A stretch of DNA of 64,000 nucleotides, taken from Biscogniauxia marginata (Eukaryota > Ascomycota > Sordariomycetes > Xylariales > Xylariaceae). Location of the stretch: positions 1-64,000 of the forward strand of contig MU404134.1 in NCBI GenBank assembly GCA_022695795.1. Reading direction: 5' to 3'. Positions 1 through 12,193 of the stretch are shown here, in pieces. The notes under the pieces were generated by a model, which worked only from the letters and a program-made list of their open reading frames with translations, had not been told where the DNA came from and ran no database searches. A program made the position numbers and the translations under genes. Numbering within the stretch: the stretch's first letter is position 1; each line of letters starts with the position of its first letter.

Positions 1-95
1 ATAAATAAAATAAATAAAATAAATAAAATAAATAAAATAAATAAAATAAATAAAATAAATAAAATAAATAAAATAAATAAAATAAATAAAATAAA
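1..95. repeat. 9-bp tandem microsatellite (TAAATAAAA)n
   Basis: About ten uninterrupted copies of the 9-bp unit TAAATAAAA run from the window edge to about 95, where a C breaks the pattern. The array continues off the left edge, so its true length is unknown. Confidence 0.95.
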
Positions 96-436
96 CAAAT
101 ATATACTTTATTATTAATAATAAAAAAGTAGGTTATTAAAAGCCTTATAAAAAAGCTAATTATTTAATAAAAATTATTTTATTTCGATATAATTTAAAGA
201 ATAACCTTTTAAAAATAAAAGTAAAGAATTATCTTTAATATACCTATTTTAAAAGACTTTTATAACGATAAAAAAAGCGAAAAAATACGTTATTAAAGTC
301 TTTTTTACGTCGTTAAAAATTAACATTATTATAATTAAATATCTTAAAACGGCTTAACTCGTAATAAAAGAATATTATAAATAACTATTAAAAAGCTATT
401 TATTAACATATTACATAATCGAGTGGATAAAATAAA

Positions 437-999
437 TTCGCGAACAAAATGGTTTTTTATATAAAATCGATTTTTTCAAAAATTTATAACTTTACACGTA
501 AAAATCGTAAAAATCGTAAAAATCTCGGACCTTTTTTTAGTTATATATTTATATAGTTTAACTGTTAGTAAGTATATATATAAGCAAAATAAATGAGTTA
601 AAACGATGTGTATTAAGTTATTTAAAAAGGTAACTATTTATTAAAGGTGATATAAAGGAATAATACCTTTTTATATATAGTAAATCACCAGGGTCCTCCT
701 TGTAAATTAGTCATCCAACCATTATTAACTAAAATAAAAATCATAAAAAAAAACAAAAAAATAAAGAGTAAAATATATAAAGAAATATATAAAAAGGTTT
801 ATATGTTTTATTATAATTTTAGTTTTTACGCGTTTTCTTTTTATATATTTCACTTTTTATTTTTTGGATTTTTATTTTAATTAAACTATATAATTATATA
901 ATAATAATAAAAAGGTCCGAGATTTTTCCGATTTTTATGTGCAAAGTTATAAATTTTCGAAAAAGTCGATTTTATATAAAAAACCATTTTATTCGCGAG
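437..999. repeat. Long inverted repeat (arms about 437-540 and 908-999)
   Basis: The segment starting TTCGCGAACAAAATGG near 437 and ending CTCGGACC near 531 recurs in reverse complement from GGTCCGAG near 914 to the CGCGA near 996. The arms are about 90-105 bp, imperfect, and separated by about 370 bp of AT-rich DNA. The left arm carries one extra copy of a short AAAATCGT unit. Weaker similarity continues into the interior. This looks like a degraded element with terminal inverted repeats, or two head-to-head copies of one element. Confidence 0.7.
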
Positions 1000-3650
1000 T
1001 TTATATCGTTTATTTACTTATATAATACATTATAAAGTTATTATTTTACGATATAAAAAATGTTAAAATAATAATAATATTTAAAATAAAGAAAATTAAC
1101 TTTTTTATTTATAAAGCTTAAAAGTTTATAATTTTATTATTTATTAATAAATATATATATAAGTAAAAATAAATAATGATACTAGTAATAAAAAGTAATA
1201 AAAGTGAAATGATGTGTATTAAATGTTTAAAGAAGGAATTATCTTATTTAAAAGGTCGTGAAAAAAGCATGTCTTTTATATAAATAAAAGGTACATAGTT
1301 ACTTCTTAATAACAAGATAATATTTAATCCTTGTTATTTAACCGTTATTATTTTACTTAAAAAAGTTAAAAAAAGTAATAACTAAAAAAATAATTTAAAT
1401 AACATTATAAATAAGCCTTATTAATTTTTAACATATTAAAATAATTAACTTCATTTATAATATAAAATTAATATTAATAAATAAATGAAAAGTTATATCA
1501 ATTATTTTAAACGTTTAAAAAGTGTTTAATATATTATTAAAAAATAAATTATTTAATAAAATAATTAATAAAGTTTTTTCTTTTTAATTATTAAATCTTT
1601 ATTAAACTTAAAATATTATTATATTATTAAAAAATTACTTATAAAACTTATTAAAACTCTTTTTAATTCTTTATATTATATATATTATATTTTTACGAAT
1701 TAATAAAAATGAACTTCTTTAAATAAGGATATATTAATAATATAATAATCTTTATTTTCGGTAAAACTTTAAAAAAAGTATTAAAACCGCTTAAAAAAGG
1801 TAAATAAGATTTTAAAATACGAAACTTATAACAAAATAATTTTCGATTTAAAAAAATAAAAGTTATTTATTTTATTAAAAAGAAAAAAAGATTTAACCTC
1901 TTTATAAACTTAAAAAGAGGTATTAAAATTAAATTGATTTTTATTTAAAATTTAAATACTTTAAAAGCCTTTATTACTTTAAAATAATTAAAAATATATT
2001 TAAATAAAAAACTTAAATTTAAACGTTATATAAAAATAAAAATAAGTAAAGTTTTTTTTGTTATTATAAAAAGACCTTTTATATATATTATTATATAATA
2101 AACGTTAACATTAAATTAAAAAGATATATTTCCTTAATTTAAAAGGCATTAATAAAAACTATTAAAAAATTCTTTTAATATAAAAAATATTTTTAAAAAT
2201 ACCTTATTTATAATATTTAATATACTTATAATAAAAATAACATTAAAATAAGTTAAATATAAATATACTTATAAACTTTGAATTTTTTATAATAATTATT
2301 TATTAACTTTTAAAACGATTTTAATAATAATAATAATAAGTAAATTAATTATTTAACCTTTTTACATATAAAACGTTTCGTTTTATATGTAAAAAGGTTA
2401 ATAAAGGCTTTAAAATTAACTTTATAAAAATAATTAATAAAAAATAATTAAAACTTTTCAATATTAATTTATAAACTAAAACTTATAAAACATTATAATA
2501 TTTTAAAAATAAAACTAAATTATTATTATAAATAATAATATAAACCTTTACGAAGTAATATTTAATATAAAGGCCTTAAAAGCTTTTTAAGGGTTTTAAA
2601 AAGCAGTAAAACGGTACCTTAAATATTAAATCACCTTTTATATAAATAATATAACAACTATTTAAAGTATTAAAAAAACGCTTTAAATTCTTTTTAAAGA
2701 ATATTTATTAAAATATATAAACTTATTAAATAATATTTTAATTATTATAAAATAAAAATAAATAAATAAATAATATTTTACGTAAAATACGAGGTTATTA
2801 ATTCTTTTTTAATTTAAAGTTAATATTTATAATTATTAATATTAAAATAATAATTAAATTATATATATAAGTTAAAATAATAACTTAATAAAAATTACTT
2901 ATAATTTAAAAAGGTGTTTTTAAATATTTTTTTACTTAAAAAACCTTTAATTAATACTTTAATATTATATTAACTTATAAAAACTATTATTAATATTATA
3001 AACGGTATAAATATCTTAATTTAAAAATATATTATATTTATATTTCTTTTAAAAGATTAAAATACTTAATATATTATTTAAAAAGCTTAATATTATTAAA
3101 AAACTAATGCGAATATATATAAAGTAAAAGAAAAAGATAATAAATTAATAAGGGAGAGCTTAGTTTTAAAGCCTTATTAAGGCTTCTTTATATAAACTTA
3201 TTTATATATAACGTTATACTTTTTACCGTTTTATATTAAAAACGAATATAATTAATCGATAAAAATATACCGATTAAAATTAGTTAATTTAAACGATAAA
3301 TATAAGTATTAAATTTAGTTAATATAAAACCTTTTAAAGTTTTAAAATTTTTATATAATTATTATTTATTAATTATTTCGAAAGTATTTATTTATTATTT
3401 AAGCTTAAAAAATAATGTTATTTATAATAAAATAAAAAATAGTAATTAAAAGTGTTGGTAAGTACGTATATAAATAAAAGTAAAAAATTAAACAAGTAAA
3501 GTAATAAGTGTAAAACGAGGTGTATTTAATTTATTTAAAGAGGTAACTATCTACTTAAAAGGATATGGAATGAGGTAACCTTTATATACACACAACGCGG
3601 GGTTATGTCCCTTTATAGATTAATTATATAACCATTAAAAAGAAGTAACA
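570..3650. repeat. Three diverged copies of an LTR-like segment
   Basis: Tracts at about 570-740, 1150-1340 and 3455-3650 share an ordered set of words: a TATATATAAG-like start, then AAAACGATGTGTATT or AAAACGAGGTGTATT, then AAAGAGGTAACTAT or AAAAAGGTAACTAT, then an AAGG run and an AACCATTA end. The second and third copies lie about 2.3 kb apart in the same orientation, as LTRs of a shortened, degraded retroelement would. Boundaries are approximate because of heavy mutation. Solo LTRs of one family are the alternative. Confidence 0.45.
2353..2401. repeat. Perfect 49-bp palindrome (23-bp arms, 3-nt loop)
   Basis: The left arm 2353-2375 (TTAACC...AAAACG) and the right arm 2379-2401 are exact reverse complements around a TTT loop. 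A perfect hairpin of this length is unexpected in DNA otherwise scrambled by mutation. Confidence 0.9.
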
Positions 3651-3699
3651 TTAAAAGTATTTGCCATGGTGTTGAGAAAAAGTATAAAGAAAAAAACAA

Positions 3700-5750
3700 A
3701 TCCCACAGCGAATACTTCATAAATACTAAAGCATCATCGAACACTACCAATTACCACACACACCTTTATACACTTCGTTTAGGCAGCAATTACCGTCCCA
3801 GTGACCACATCATTTAACAATGCGCCCCACTATCTACCAATTACACGCTTCCCCAGTACGAATAGGCCTAACTCAACTCTTCGAACTAGAGAGCGGAGAG
3901 GAAGACCATCGCGGGGATTTAAGCCCCCCTTCCCGCGACGGTTTACCGGGTTCACTAGTGGACTTCGTGGTTCCCGACACTAGCACACCGTTTAGCCTTA
4001 GTAGCGTATCCAACTGAGTGCACAAATAAGAACTCCTCGATAGACGTTTTTCGAGCCTAATTTTAGGCTCGGAAGGCCCTCGCCACCGTAGTAACACCCC
4101 CCCTTCTCCATCCTTATTCGTGCGTAGCCGTCCTATAAAGGGCGTAGTCGTACTAACAACCCTACCACTATCCCGATGTACATTAACAACGGGAACGACC
4201 TCCTGCGAAGCCTTTATCGAAGCCTAGCGGGATCGATCTCTAAAGATCGACTTCCAAGACCCTCTCAAACTAGGTCGATTTAAACTTAACACGAAATCCG
4301 TTTTCTTTATATACCTAAAATGCACCCTCTTACTAGAGGAATTCCTAGAGGAAATTAAAGCCTTCGGATTTTAATATTTTTACGCTTATTGTGAATAACA
4401 CAAAAATAATACACCTTACTATTACGTACTCGGCGAATAGTCCAAAAAAAAGTAAATTCGTAACGCCCGCTATTTCGATATTAAGCGTTTCTACTTAAAT
4501 ATCGGTTTTACTAAAAATAGGACTGCTGCTTAGAAATATCTATATAAGAAAGGGTTTATATATATCGGTGGAGACATAGCGTAACCACGTGGGTACTAGA
4601 AAGAAGTCAAGGCAGATTTCTAGTCGGAGGCCCCCACCCTCCAAACGAAGGAGGAATTCTTTAAGAAATTCGAAGAATGTGCCTCGCGGGATTTAATCCT
4701 GCATTTTACCGTGATAAACTTATATACGGATTAGAAGTGGAGGTTTATAATCCGGGAATATATTTTACTGGATCTCGACGGAATTTGGGACCTACTAGAA
4801 GAACTCCGGGAGTGAAAAAAGGAAAATCTCTTTAATAAATCAAGTAAATACCTTTTCACTTTTTGATATTATACTTTTCGTAATTATCTTGCCCGTCGGC
4901 GAGGGGTAATTATGCACAGGTTATGGGGACTCGCAAGCCTACCAGGCGTCTTGGGGGGTTTTGGGGGTACCCCACCCTCGTGCCTTGGGGGGGCCCCCCC
5001 CCTTACACCCCCCGACACAAAATAGACGTTATGAGTCTCCTTAGCACTTCCGTAGATAATCACCCCCCCCCTCGAGGGCGCTTTAACCCGGAATAGGAAG
5101 TTCTTTTTGCTTGCTAAGTGTTCGCTCAGGGGTTTCCAGCTTTACATAAACGTCTATTCCATAATAATTTATATAACCTTCCCCCTTATTCCGGGTCCCC
5201 CCCCTACCCTCGTTCCTCGGGGGGGCCCCCCCCCTATAAGGGGGGGGTTATATACAACATTTAAAAAGATACGTTTTAGCGAATCAATAGAGACCCACCC
5301 GCGGTCTCATAGAAAGTATAGCGCTGACATTTATTAGAACGACCCCGCATATTATGTATATATGGAGAGACCCGCCTTTTTAAGACGATATGGGCCTGAT
5401 CTCTCGGCCCCCACTGTTACATGGCAGGGGTATAGAACGCCGCATTGATGAACGAAAACGTCGACTACATCGTCGTAAATGACATCCCCTTAAATAGCAA
5501 GGGGCTTAACTAGTTCTACAAGTAAATACTGGAATACTAAGTCGCTTTTTTAGTGACAAATAAATATATACGCCTCGTAAGTTTCATAAACTAGGCCCTA
5601 CTATGTATATATATCTCTAACCAGGATCTCAAGGATTACCCTGGGATAGACGTGAGATGGTTAAAGAGAAACTGCACATTTGTGGAGATTAAATCTCCAC
5701 TTTTTATTGAACGAAAAAGACCTCGCACTTTAAATAGTTAAACGGAGACC
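3700..5750. repeat. Degenerate repeat segment of mixed composition
   Basis: This is less AT-rich than its flanks but has no supportable gene. All reading frames are short, and codons such as CGT and CGC are scattered with no protein family visible. Two related G/C-homopolymer blocks occur at about 4950-5003 and 5190-5245, each with a CCCTCG word followed by a seven-G run joined to a run of nine or more C. A short hairpin (CGAGCCTAA / TTAGGCTCG) lies at about 4054-4073. It is probably repeat-derived and less mutated than its neighbours. Confidence 0.5.
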
Positions 5751-8470
5751 TTTAATTAATTTATTAAGGAGGTAAAAGCTAATAATAGTTTCGAGGTATA
5801 AAGGATTAAAAATAGAAATTTCATTAAATAGATTAAAAATATAAAACTTTAAAAATTAATTATTATTTTTATTAAAAAAAATGCCATAAAAAGGCGGTTA
5901 TTCCTTAGTGCCAGTTTTATTTATAAATATAGCATTTTTTTAAACTTAATAAACGGAAATAAATAAATCTCAAACCTTTAAAGCGGGAAAAGTAACATCA
6001 AGGTTATTATTAGTTAAACCGCCGGTAATCTCCGAAATCCCAGATAAAAATCGCATTCTAAACCGAAAAGTAAAGGTAGCCGTGCGCTTACGCTTAGGCC
6101 TTTTATCCTCATTATCCGAAATCTCCTTATCCGCCTTCCGCTTCGAGGGTTCAAACTCTTTATCCGTATCCATCCTCTCCATCTTGGTTGTAACACTATT
6201 TACCTCACTATAAATAGACTTTTTAATAATAAAAGAAAGTATGTAAATTAATACTATAACGTAAAGATTATATTTCATAATACTCTCCTTCCTAATTTGA
6301 TAAAATTTATCCGCTTCGCTATTATAAACCTTTATAATTTAATTAATAAATAACTAAGTAAAAAAAAGAAAAAACTATAATTAAGACTTAACGCGAAAAT
6401 AACGATACCGATCTAAAATAATATTAAGTTATTACTTTTTATTTATAAAACAAAAATAAAAAGGTCGAGTATTATCTTCCGAAAAAAGAAGAAACCCCGC
6501 TATAACCGTAAACGAACCAATTTTAGTAAACATATCCCCGACTCGACTAAACCCCGCACCTGAAAACCTAGTACTAGTTACCTTTGTAACACGCCGATTA
6601 TTAACCTTAAACACGTTAAAGACAGGATGAGTTTGCGGCGTAGTGCTTTACTAAGCCAAAACACGTATACTATAAAACCTCGACACATAAAGTTCTATCA
6701 AGACATTTAAGCCTTGAAAAAAAACCTCGTTATTATCATGACGAACACTTATAAGAGAATTAGTCCCAGGTAATAGGAATCTCATATCGTTATTCCCAAT
6801 ATATACATTATAGTTAACAAAAGCACTGTTAACATTTTTAACCATTTTCACCTTGTTATTCTTCCGACGCCGGGTTAATAATTGTATATACCAAGCGAAG
6901 TTTCGCTTAGCGTTGTTAGGTCGGAAATGACGCCGTCAGCCCCAATTAAATCCGTAAGGCATTACCGCCTTTAAACCTTAACCACGTTAATAATAATGGG
7001 GGTGGTTAGAGATTAAGGTACGAAACGAGAACGCCTTAACCTAGCGGGGCGAGCCGGGGTTGCTAGTCACGGTGGCGAACGAATACGACGCTACTAAGAA
7101 AAATAGCGACGGCGCATCCAAGTAAACTACCGAGAATACGGACCCTCTATTAAAAGATCGATAAACCCTAAAAAATCACTACTTAAAAACTGTAAATCAG
7201 GATCGATATCGGTTTAACTCACGTTAATAGAATAATACGAACGGTTTCTTAAAGGGGCAATTAAGGGGTAATCCTAATATAATACGTCATCCTTACCCTT
7301 AACAAAACGCGTAGTTTCAAACTTAATAACGCCGGTAATATTAACGCCGATAACCTATGTATCGAATTAGGCCGTACGACGCTCGAGGCCGTGAATAACG
7401 ACGATACCCAAAACGCCGATATCTTAGTTGAAAGCCTCTATATATATTCAATTAAGCCAGATAAAGGTTGCAACACAAATAGGACACGGGGGGTTTGCGA
7501 CAGTGCGATAAACGCGAAAAGGAACCTGGCACTGCTAATAATAATCATTAAACCCCGCCATTTCAACAGGAGAAGGAGACGGAAATGACGCAGGCAACGT
7601 AGGAGATGAAAAACGGGACGTTAGAGCAGATGCAAAATGGGGCATATTACTTATTTGTATAAATAAAAACGAGAATAGTGATGGCTAAACCATAAACAAG
7701 AAAGAGGGCAACCACCAAATATATATGCGCGTAAAACTAATAAGCTCGGGAATTAATAATGTCCAAAGACATGGTAAGTATTAATGCGAAAACGATTAAT
7801 TAATAATTATATATTAAAAGGCCGGATATATAGAACTAAATAAATAATAAGAGTTTACGCGGACCCACCGTATAAACAATATATGCAAAGAACAACTAAT
7901 AAGTAAATAAGCCGGGTAAAAGGAACAAAAACGAATTACCACATTCGGAAGTAAATAATCTATATAAGGAAAGTATAGTGTATCACTATAAAACTAAATA
8001 ACCTCGATGAAACATAGATCGCGTAAGCCACATCCGTGCCGTAGATAGGACTATAGTTCGTCTCCGCGCAATCAATAGAAATCAACACCGCATCCGCGCA
8101 AGCGGCCCGAGACGGCCCTAACCGCCACGCATAGACGTGCACCCCAAAAAAGGTGGGGGGGGACTTCAAAATAAGCGGGTCGGCCCCTGATTCTGAGCGA
8201 TTGATTGGTGAGATCACTTAGATTTTGGTGTAGAGAAGCTAAACACCAACACCATGGCTGTAATATTAAAAGAGGAAAAAGAGAAAAACGAAAAAAAGTT
8301 ATTAAAAAGTTAAAAAAAGCTTTTTATTTTTATTTTATTTTATTTATTAATTATTAATTTAATAATAATAATAAGCTTTAAAAGCCTTTAAGCGAAGCTT
8401 ATTAAAGCTTATAAAAGTTAATTAAAAAGGAAAAAGAACTTTTTATTTTTTTAATAATAAAAATTCGCCT
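5750..8470. repeat. Second AT-rich, RIP-like block with ORF relics
   Basis: AT-rich DNA resumes. Several relic minus-strand frames exist at about 5970-6278 (102 codons), 6432-6614 and 6651-6851, but none shows a recognisable domain. A plus-strand relic at 7391-7588 reads from an open stretch that starts earlier. Retained CpG and TpA-rich texture suggest mutated repeat DNA. I see no intact gene. Confidence 0.55.
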
Positions 8471-9440
8471 TAGTTCTTGCATTAATTACCGGTCATATTA
8501 CATGGTTAGTCGACTGCCCACGATCGATGCATGATGATCTCATCAATTGGATAAGCTCATAAATAATCCGGGGGACGTTTCTGGGCATTGTCTCCTTGAC
8601 TCGCAAATGCCGGTGTGGAGGGGAGAACTCCCATTTGACAGGACTGAAGGCCTAACCCCCCTATAGCACCCATTCCCATGTCAATGCTACTAACATACGG
8701 CACTCAGGGGTAATTATTATGTAAGTAACCCCCTTTTCGACCGGGGTTTAAGGGACTCTCCGCAATAATCTGCAGGCAGATATGCTATCTATAGTACTTA
8801 ATTTGTAGAATCGTTTCAGGATCTATTTTCCTTTCGAAGAATATTTCTAGAAACGGTTGTAGACTAGATTAATTTTACGCAATGATCGGAGCTGAAGGAA
8901 CTACACTAGACTGTTGATCCACCAGCAGGCCAACAAGGTATTTATTGTATAATCAAAGGGTGCGGGAATGTTGACGCAGGAGATAACAACAGGTGAATAA
9001 TTGCCCCTGCGCAGTGCACCATACTCATTTAGACCAAGTCAGTATTCTCCGACGTGTGATTTATGACGGCATCTTATCACGGGGGCGACCCCAACGAAGA
9101 CATGAACATGCAACTTTTATTTTCACTCTTCTTTCATACGAGCACGATTCCCATGCTATACGTCACATACACCGGCAGGTAGGTAGTCATGGAATTTGGG
9201 TAGTGCCGGCAGGACCGCGTCGTGGAGTGACTCCAGCGACACCTTACGTAAATTGCATAGCAAGCGTGGACAACAAATCCAGACAAATTATCATGGGTTG
9301 TCGGCCAACTGTCGACCCGCTGGATACGAGCCGAATCCCAGCGACCCGGCAGTGCTGGCTCCGCAGATCAGCCTCTCCTCCACAGGGGGCAAATATTGAA
9401 CACCACGTTACTTCGTGTTGATGAGGCTCAACTCGAGCCA
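8470..9440. other. Transition from AT-rich island to gene region
   Basis: Base composition becomes balanced. The open frames at 8993-9421 and 9196-9399 on the plus strand and 9244-9507 on the minus strand overlap one another and show no domain, signal peptide or splice structure. I treat this as upstream sequence of the secreted-protein gene. Confidence 0.5.
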
Positions 9441-9449
9441 GATCGAGGA

Positions 9450-9458
9450 TATATAAAG
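9450..9458 (+). promoter_or_regulatory. TATA box of the secreted-protein gene
   Basis: TATATAAAG lies about 155 bp upstream of the start codon, with a C/A-rich leader between, as expected for a highly expressed fungal gene with a moderate 5' UTR. Confidence 0.6.
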
Positions 9459-9505
9459 CCTTGTTGATGTGCTCGAGTAGACTTCTTTCGCCATCACACC
9501 ACAAC

Positions 9506-9537
9506 ACACTACACTACACTACACTACACTACACTAC
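9506..9537 (+). repeat. ACACT pentanucleotide repeat in the presumed 5' UTR
   Basis: Six or more tandem ACACT units lie between the TATA box and the start codon. The tract is probably transcribed as part of the leader. Confidence 0.85.
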
Positions 9538-9611
9538 AGAAACATTCGTTCGATCAAAATTTAATCAACCAACTACTTCACTCTAATCTACCTTCAAACA
9601 ACACCGCAAAA

Positions 9612-10046
9612 ATGAAGTTCTCCGCTGCCGTCCTCTTCGTTGCTGCCACCGCCTCTGCCGCGGCTGTTAAGCGATCCGACCTCTTCGCTGTCTCCGACTT
9701 CAGCGCCGGCTGCATCCGCCACAGCACCCAGTGCTTGTACACCTTCGGTGTTCTCCAGAAGGGCACTATGGAGACCACTCCGGTCACCTGCAAGGCTATG
9801 GTCCCGGCCAGCTCTGACGGCACCCTGCCCAATGTCACTGATGGCAAGTGCGAGAACTCCTCCAGGACCTTCACCGTCATCAGGGGCACTGATGGCCTCA
9901 CCCTGAAGGTCACTCAGCCTGTGACCCCTAGCTCCGACCAGAGCGGCACTCACCTCATCCCTAACAGCGAGCTTGCCATCAGCGACGAGCCCAATGCCAA
10001 GGTCCAGAGCTACACTGGCCCCACTAGCTTCGCTCTCCAGGGTTAA
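9612..10046 (+). CDS. Small secreted protein, Hrip1/MoHrip1-like elicitor family
   Basis: This single-exon gene encodes 144 aa. Residues 1-16 or so form a classic signal peptide (MKFSAAVLFVAATASA), followed by a Lys-Arg pair at 20-21 that fits Kex2 processing. The mature part has four cysteines (34, 41, 60, 80), enough for two disulfides, and no membrane segment. The start has a good fungal context (CAAAAATG) and a TATA box and leader lie upstream. From memory, the pattern CIxHSxxC, then GTMExT, then CENSSRTF, then QSGTHLIP resembles the hypersensitive-response-inducing proteins described from Alternaria and Magnaporthe, which are secreted proteins recognised by plants. The family call is by recollection and needs a search. 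The gene sits at the border of the AT-rich island. Codon use is strongly C-ending, suggesting high expression. Confidence 0.8.
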   Translation: MKFSAAVLFVAATASAAAVKRSDLFAVSDFSAGCIRHSTQCLYTFGVLQKGTMETTPVTCKAMVPASSDGTLPNVTDGKCENSSRTFTVIRGTDGLTLKVTQPVTPSSDQSGTHLIPNSELAISDEPNAKVQSYTGPTSFALQG

Positions 10047-11091
10047 GCTATGTCTCTAGACATCTAGATCAGGCGAAGACAGTGTGATCTTTGGAATGAG
10101 GTGGAATGGATGGAGGAAAATGGTTGTGAGCTGCCGAGTATGAAGAAGCCGAATTACGGAAAGAGTTTCATTCGTTGTATATCATGTTGATATTACCTAC
10201 TTTAAACAACTGGAATAGACATTATAGACACTAAACTTGACTTTCTATTGCGTGACTTGTTTAAAATTCAGCAGTCGGGTTTATATGACTCCAGCAACAT
10301 CGGTAGAATAGCCCTACTATTAATGAACAATGTCTTTTTCCATTCTAAACTCATTCTCAATTTGGGATAGGTAAGTTTCAAAGGTTCTGTCTTAAGTCGA
10401 CTCTATTCTTCATGCTCTCCTGAAAACTTGACCTCGCATTTATTCGTGCTTAGCGGCGTTTATGAGTGTAGTCGATTAAATCTAACTGACCTTTTGAGCA
10501 ATGGGTTGCTTGATACTTTGCAGCAATTCCATGTATATAGTGTTGCAAAAACGACATTGCTAATTGCGTTATGGCAATTAGCGCCTATATAGACTGTCCC
10601 CGCGATATATAGCGATAAGAATTTGACATATCATAATAATACGACGCCAAAGAGGCCACCTAGTTGTCGATGTGTAAATTCGTCTCCCGAAAGCACTCTA
10701 TACTCTCAAGACTCGAGCTGAAATCCCCGTAGCCGTCCAAATAAAGTGTTGGATGACATAACGTTGCTGAGAGCTCATACAGACAAGCCCCCGCCTCAGG
10801 CCTCGTGGTATATTCAGATTTGCTTTTTGGACTTCTCGACACAGAGAGGTTTTGAAGGTTAATCTTTTGGACTCAGTTATACTTAACATCATGGAGTCGT
10901 CATCCACTTATCCATTCAGTAATTTCAATAAAAGAAGCACCTAGGTAGGTAACATACTATGTGCTATATGTATAATATGGTACTCCATATCGTAAACGAC
11001 GTAGCCATCTTCATCAGAGCCCTTCTCTGCAATCTCTTTATTACACAGCGCAACGCCTATCTATAACTGGCGTCTGACTCTCCTGACTTGC
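10047..11091. other. Intergenic, no gene seen
   Basis: This holds the downstream region of the secreted-protein gene and of the convergent membrane-protein gene. Short frames at 10660-10907 on the minus strand show no domain or splice logic. Confidence 0.6.
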
Positions 11092-12193
11092 CTAAGAACT
11101 GAACTCCTTCACCTCCAGGTGTCCCAATCCAACCAGCTCCCCGACTCCATTCCCCTTAGGCCTCCCGATCTCCCGATCTCCTAACCCACCTTTGCCACCA
11201 GTGGCAAGATGACCACTGCCGCACGCATCTTCATCACTCCCGTTCCCACGGGTACGCACGCTCTTAACTAGACGGTTTAAGATTGCAAATTCTATCTTCA
11301 GCTTGATACCGTAGACACAGGGCTTGAACGCGCCTTGAAGATAGAACAGATCAGCGCACTGTATGCCCAGGAGAGTGATATCTAGGGCAATTATGAGGAG
11401 ATTTGTGTAAATGAGGTGATGGAGGACCTGCGTATCTTCAACAGACGATGTGGAGGAAGCGGGCCGGAGGAGCAGCGAGCGGTCACAGAGGTACCTGCGG
11501 GTCTGATATATATATAGTATACTGAGAGAGGCTTCTTGAATGAAGAAGACTATAAGCTGCACGCGGTCCCAGATGTTGTTTATGGAGAAGAGATACGGGT
11601 TGGTGGTGATTGTGGTTTGCTGCGTGACAATGTATTAGGATCGATCAGCTGCTATCTTCTCCCTTTTTCTTTTCCCTGTCTCTTCAAAATATTTTTCTCG
11701 AGCCGGGGTGGGACGCTTGTGTGTGCGTATAAGAAAGGGACGGGGAACGAGAACAAAATCTTACAGCAAGAATGCCTACGACTATGGTCGGTACAGAAAA
11801 GGCAATCGAAGTGAAGGCTAAAACGGCCTTGATCCATCTCAACGGCTTTTCGTCGTGAAATACCAAGTGCATGCGCGAATACAAGACCCAGCTCTGTGGT
11901 ATTACCATGATCAACCAGGTCAGATAAATCATGGTGATTGACCCCTTCAAGTCAGTCCAGATGCCGAAATCAGCGAGGATAATGAATAACGGTTGCAGAA
12001 TGATGCCCCAGGAGCCCAGGGCACACGACCAGAAGTATAAGCCTCTCCGACGCTTGAATACCATGAACAGGGACGTGTTGATCTCGATGCCGATATACCA
12101 TGAAATGCCGACGAAGGCGGCCATGGCCATAGCCGTGGGAAGATCATTTCTGATGTCGGAAACATCGGCCATGGTGACGGGTTGGTGAGTCAT
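11092..12193 (-). CDS. Fungal 7-TM integral membrane protein (DUF7703-like)
   Basis: Two exons are predicted on the minus strand: 12193-11765 and 11619-11092, joined in phase 0 by a 145-bp GTAAGA...CAG intron. The product is about 318 aa. It has about seven hydrophobic segments, a short N-terminal tail, and a conserved-looking block KRRRGLYFWSCALGSWG after the second segment. The C-terminal tail is polar and rich in Gly and Asp, probably cytosolic. The layout matches a family of fungus-specific rhodopsin-like membrane proteins carried in Pfam as DUF7703, whose function is unknown; this identification is from memory. A second ATG lies 21 bp downstream (MADVSD) and could be the true start. Confidence 0.7.

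Larger units (their letters stand above)
96..3700. repeat. AT-rich, RIP-like degraded transposon block
   Basis: This stretch is almost entirely A and T; the few remaining C/G are largely in CpG, CC or GG, and no ORF of useful length survives. TpA is extremely common. That pattern is what repeat-induced point mutation (CpA to TpA) leaves in old repeats of Pezizomycotina. Internal repetition supports a transposon origin: similar tracts near 570-740, 1150-1340 and 3455-3650 share phrases such as GTGTATTAA followed by a GGTAACTAT-like segment. No transposase or reverse transcriptase domain can be recognised. RIP indices were not computed. Confidence 0.8.

Noticed and set aside
3801..4097. Frames with Arg/Pro-rich translation in the repeat island
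   Set aside because: Short, overlapping on both strands and in degraded repeat DNA.
8993..9507. Overlapping frames upstream of the secreted protein, up to 142 codons
   Set aside because: They overlap each other on both strands and occupy the promoter region; no protein features.
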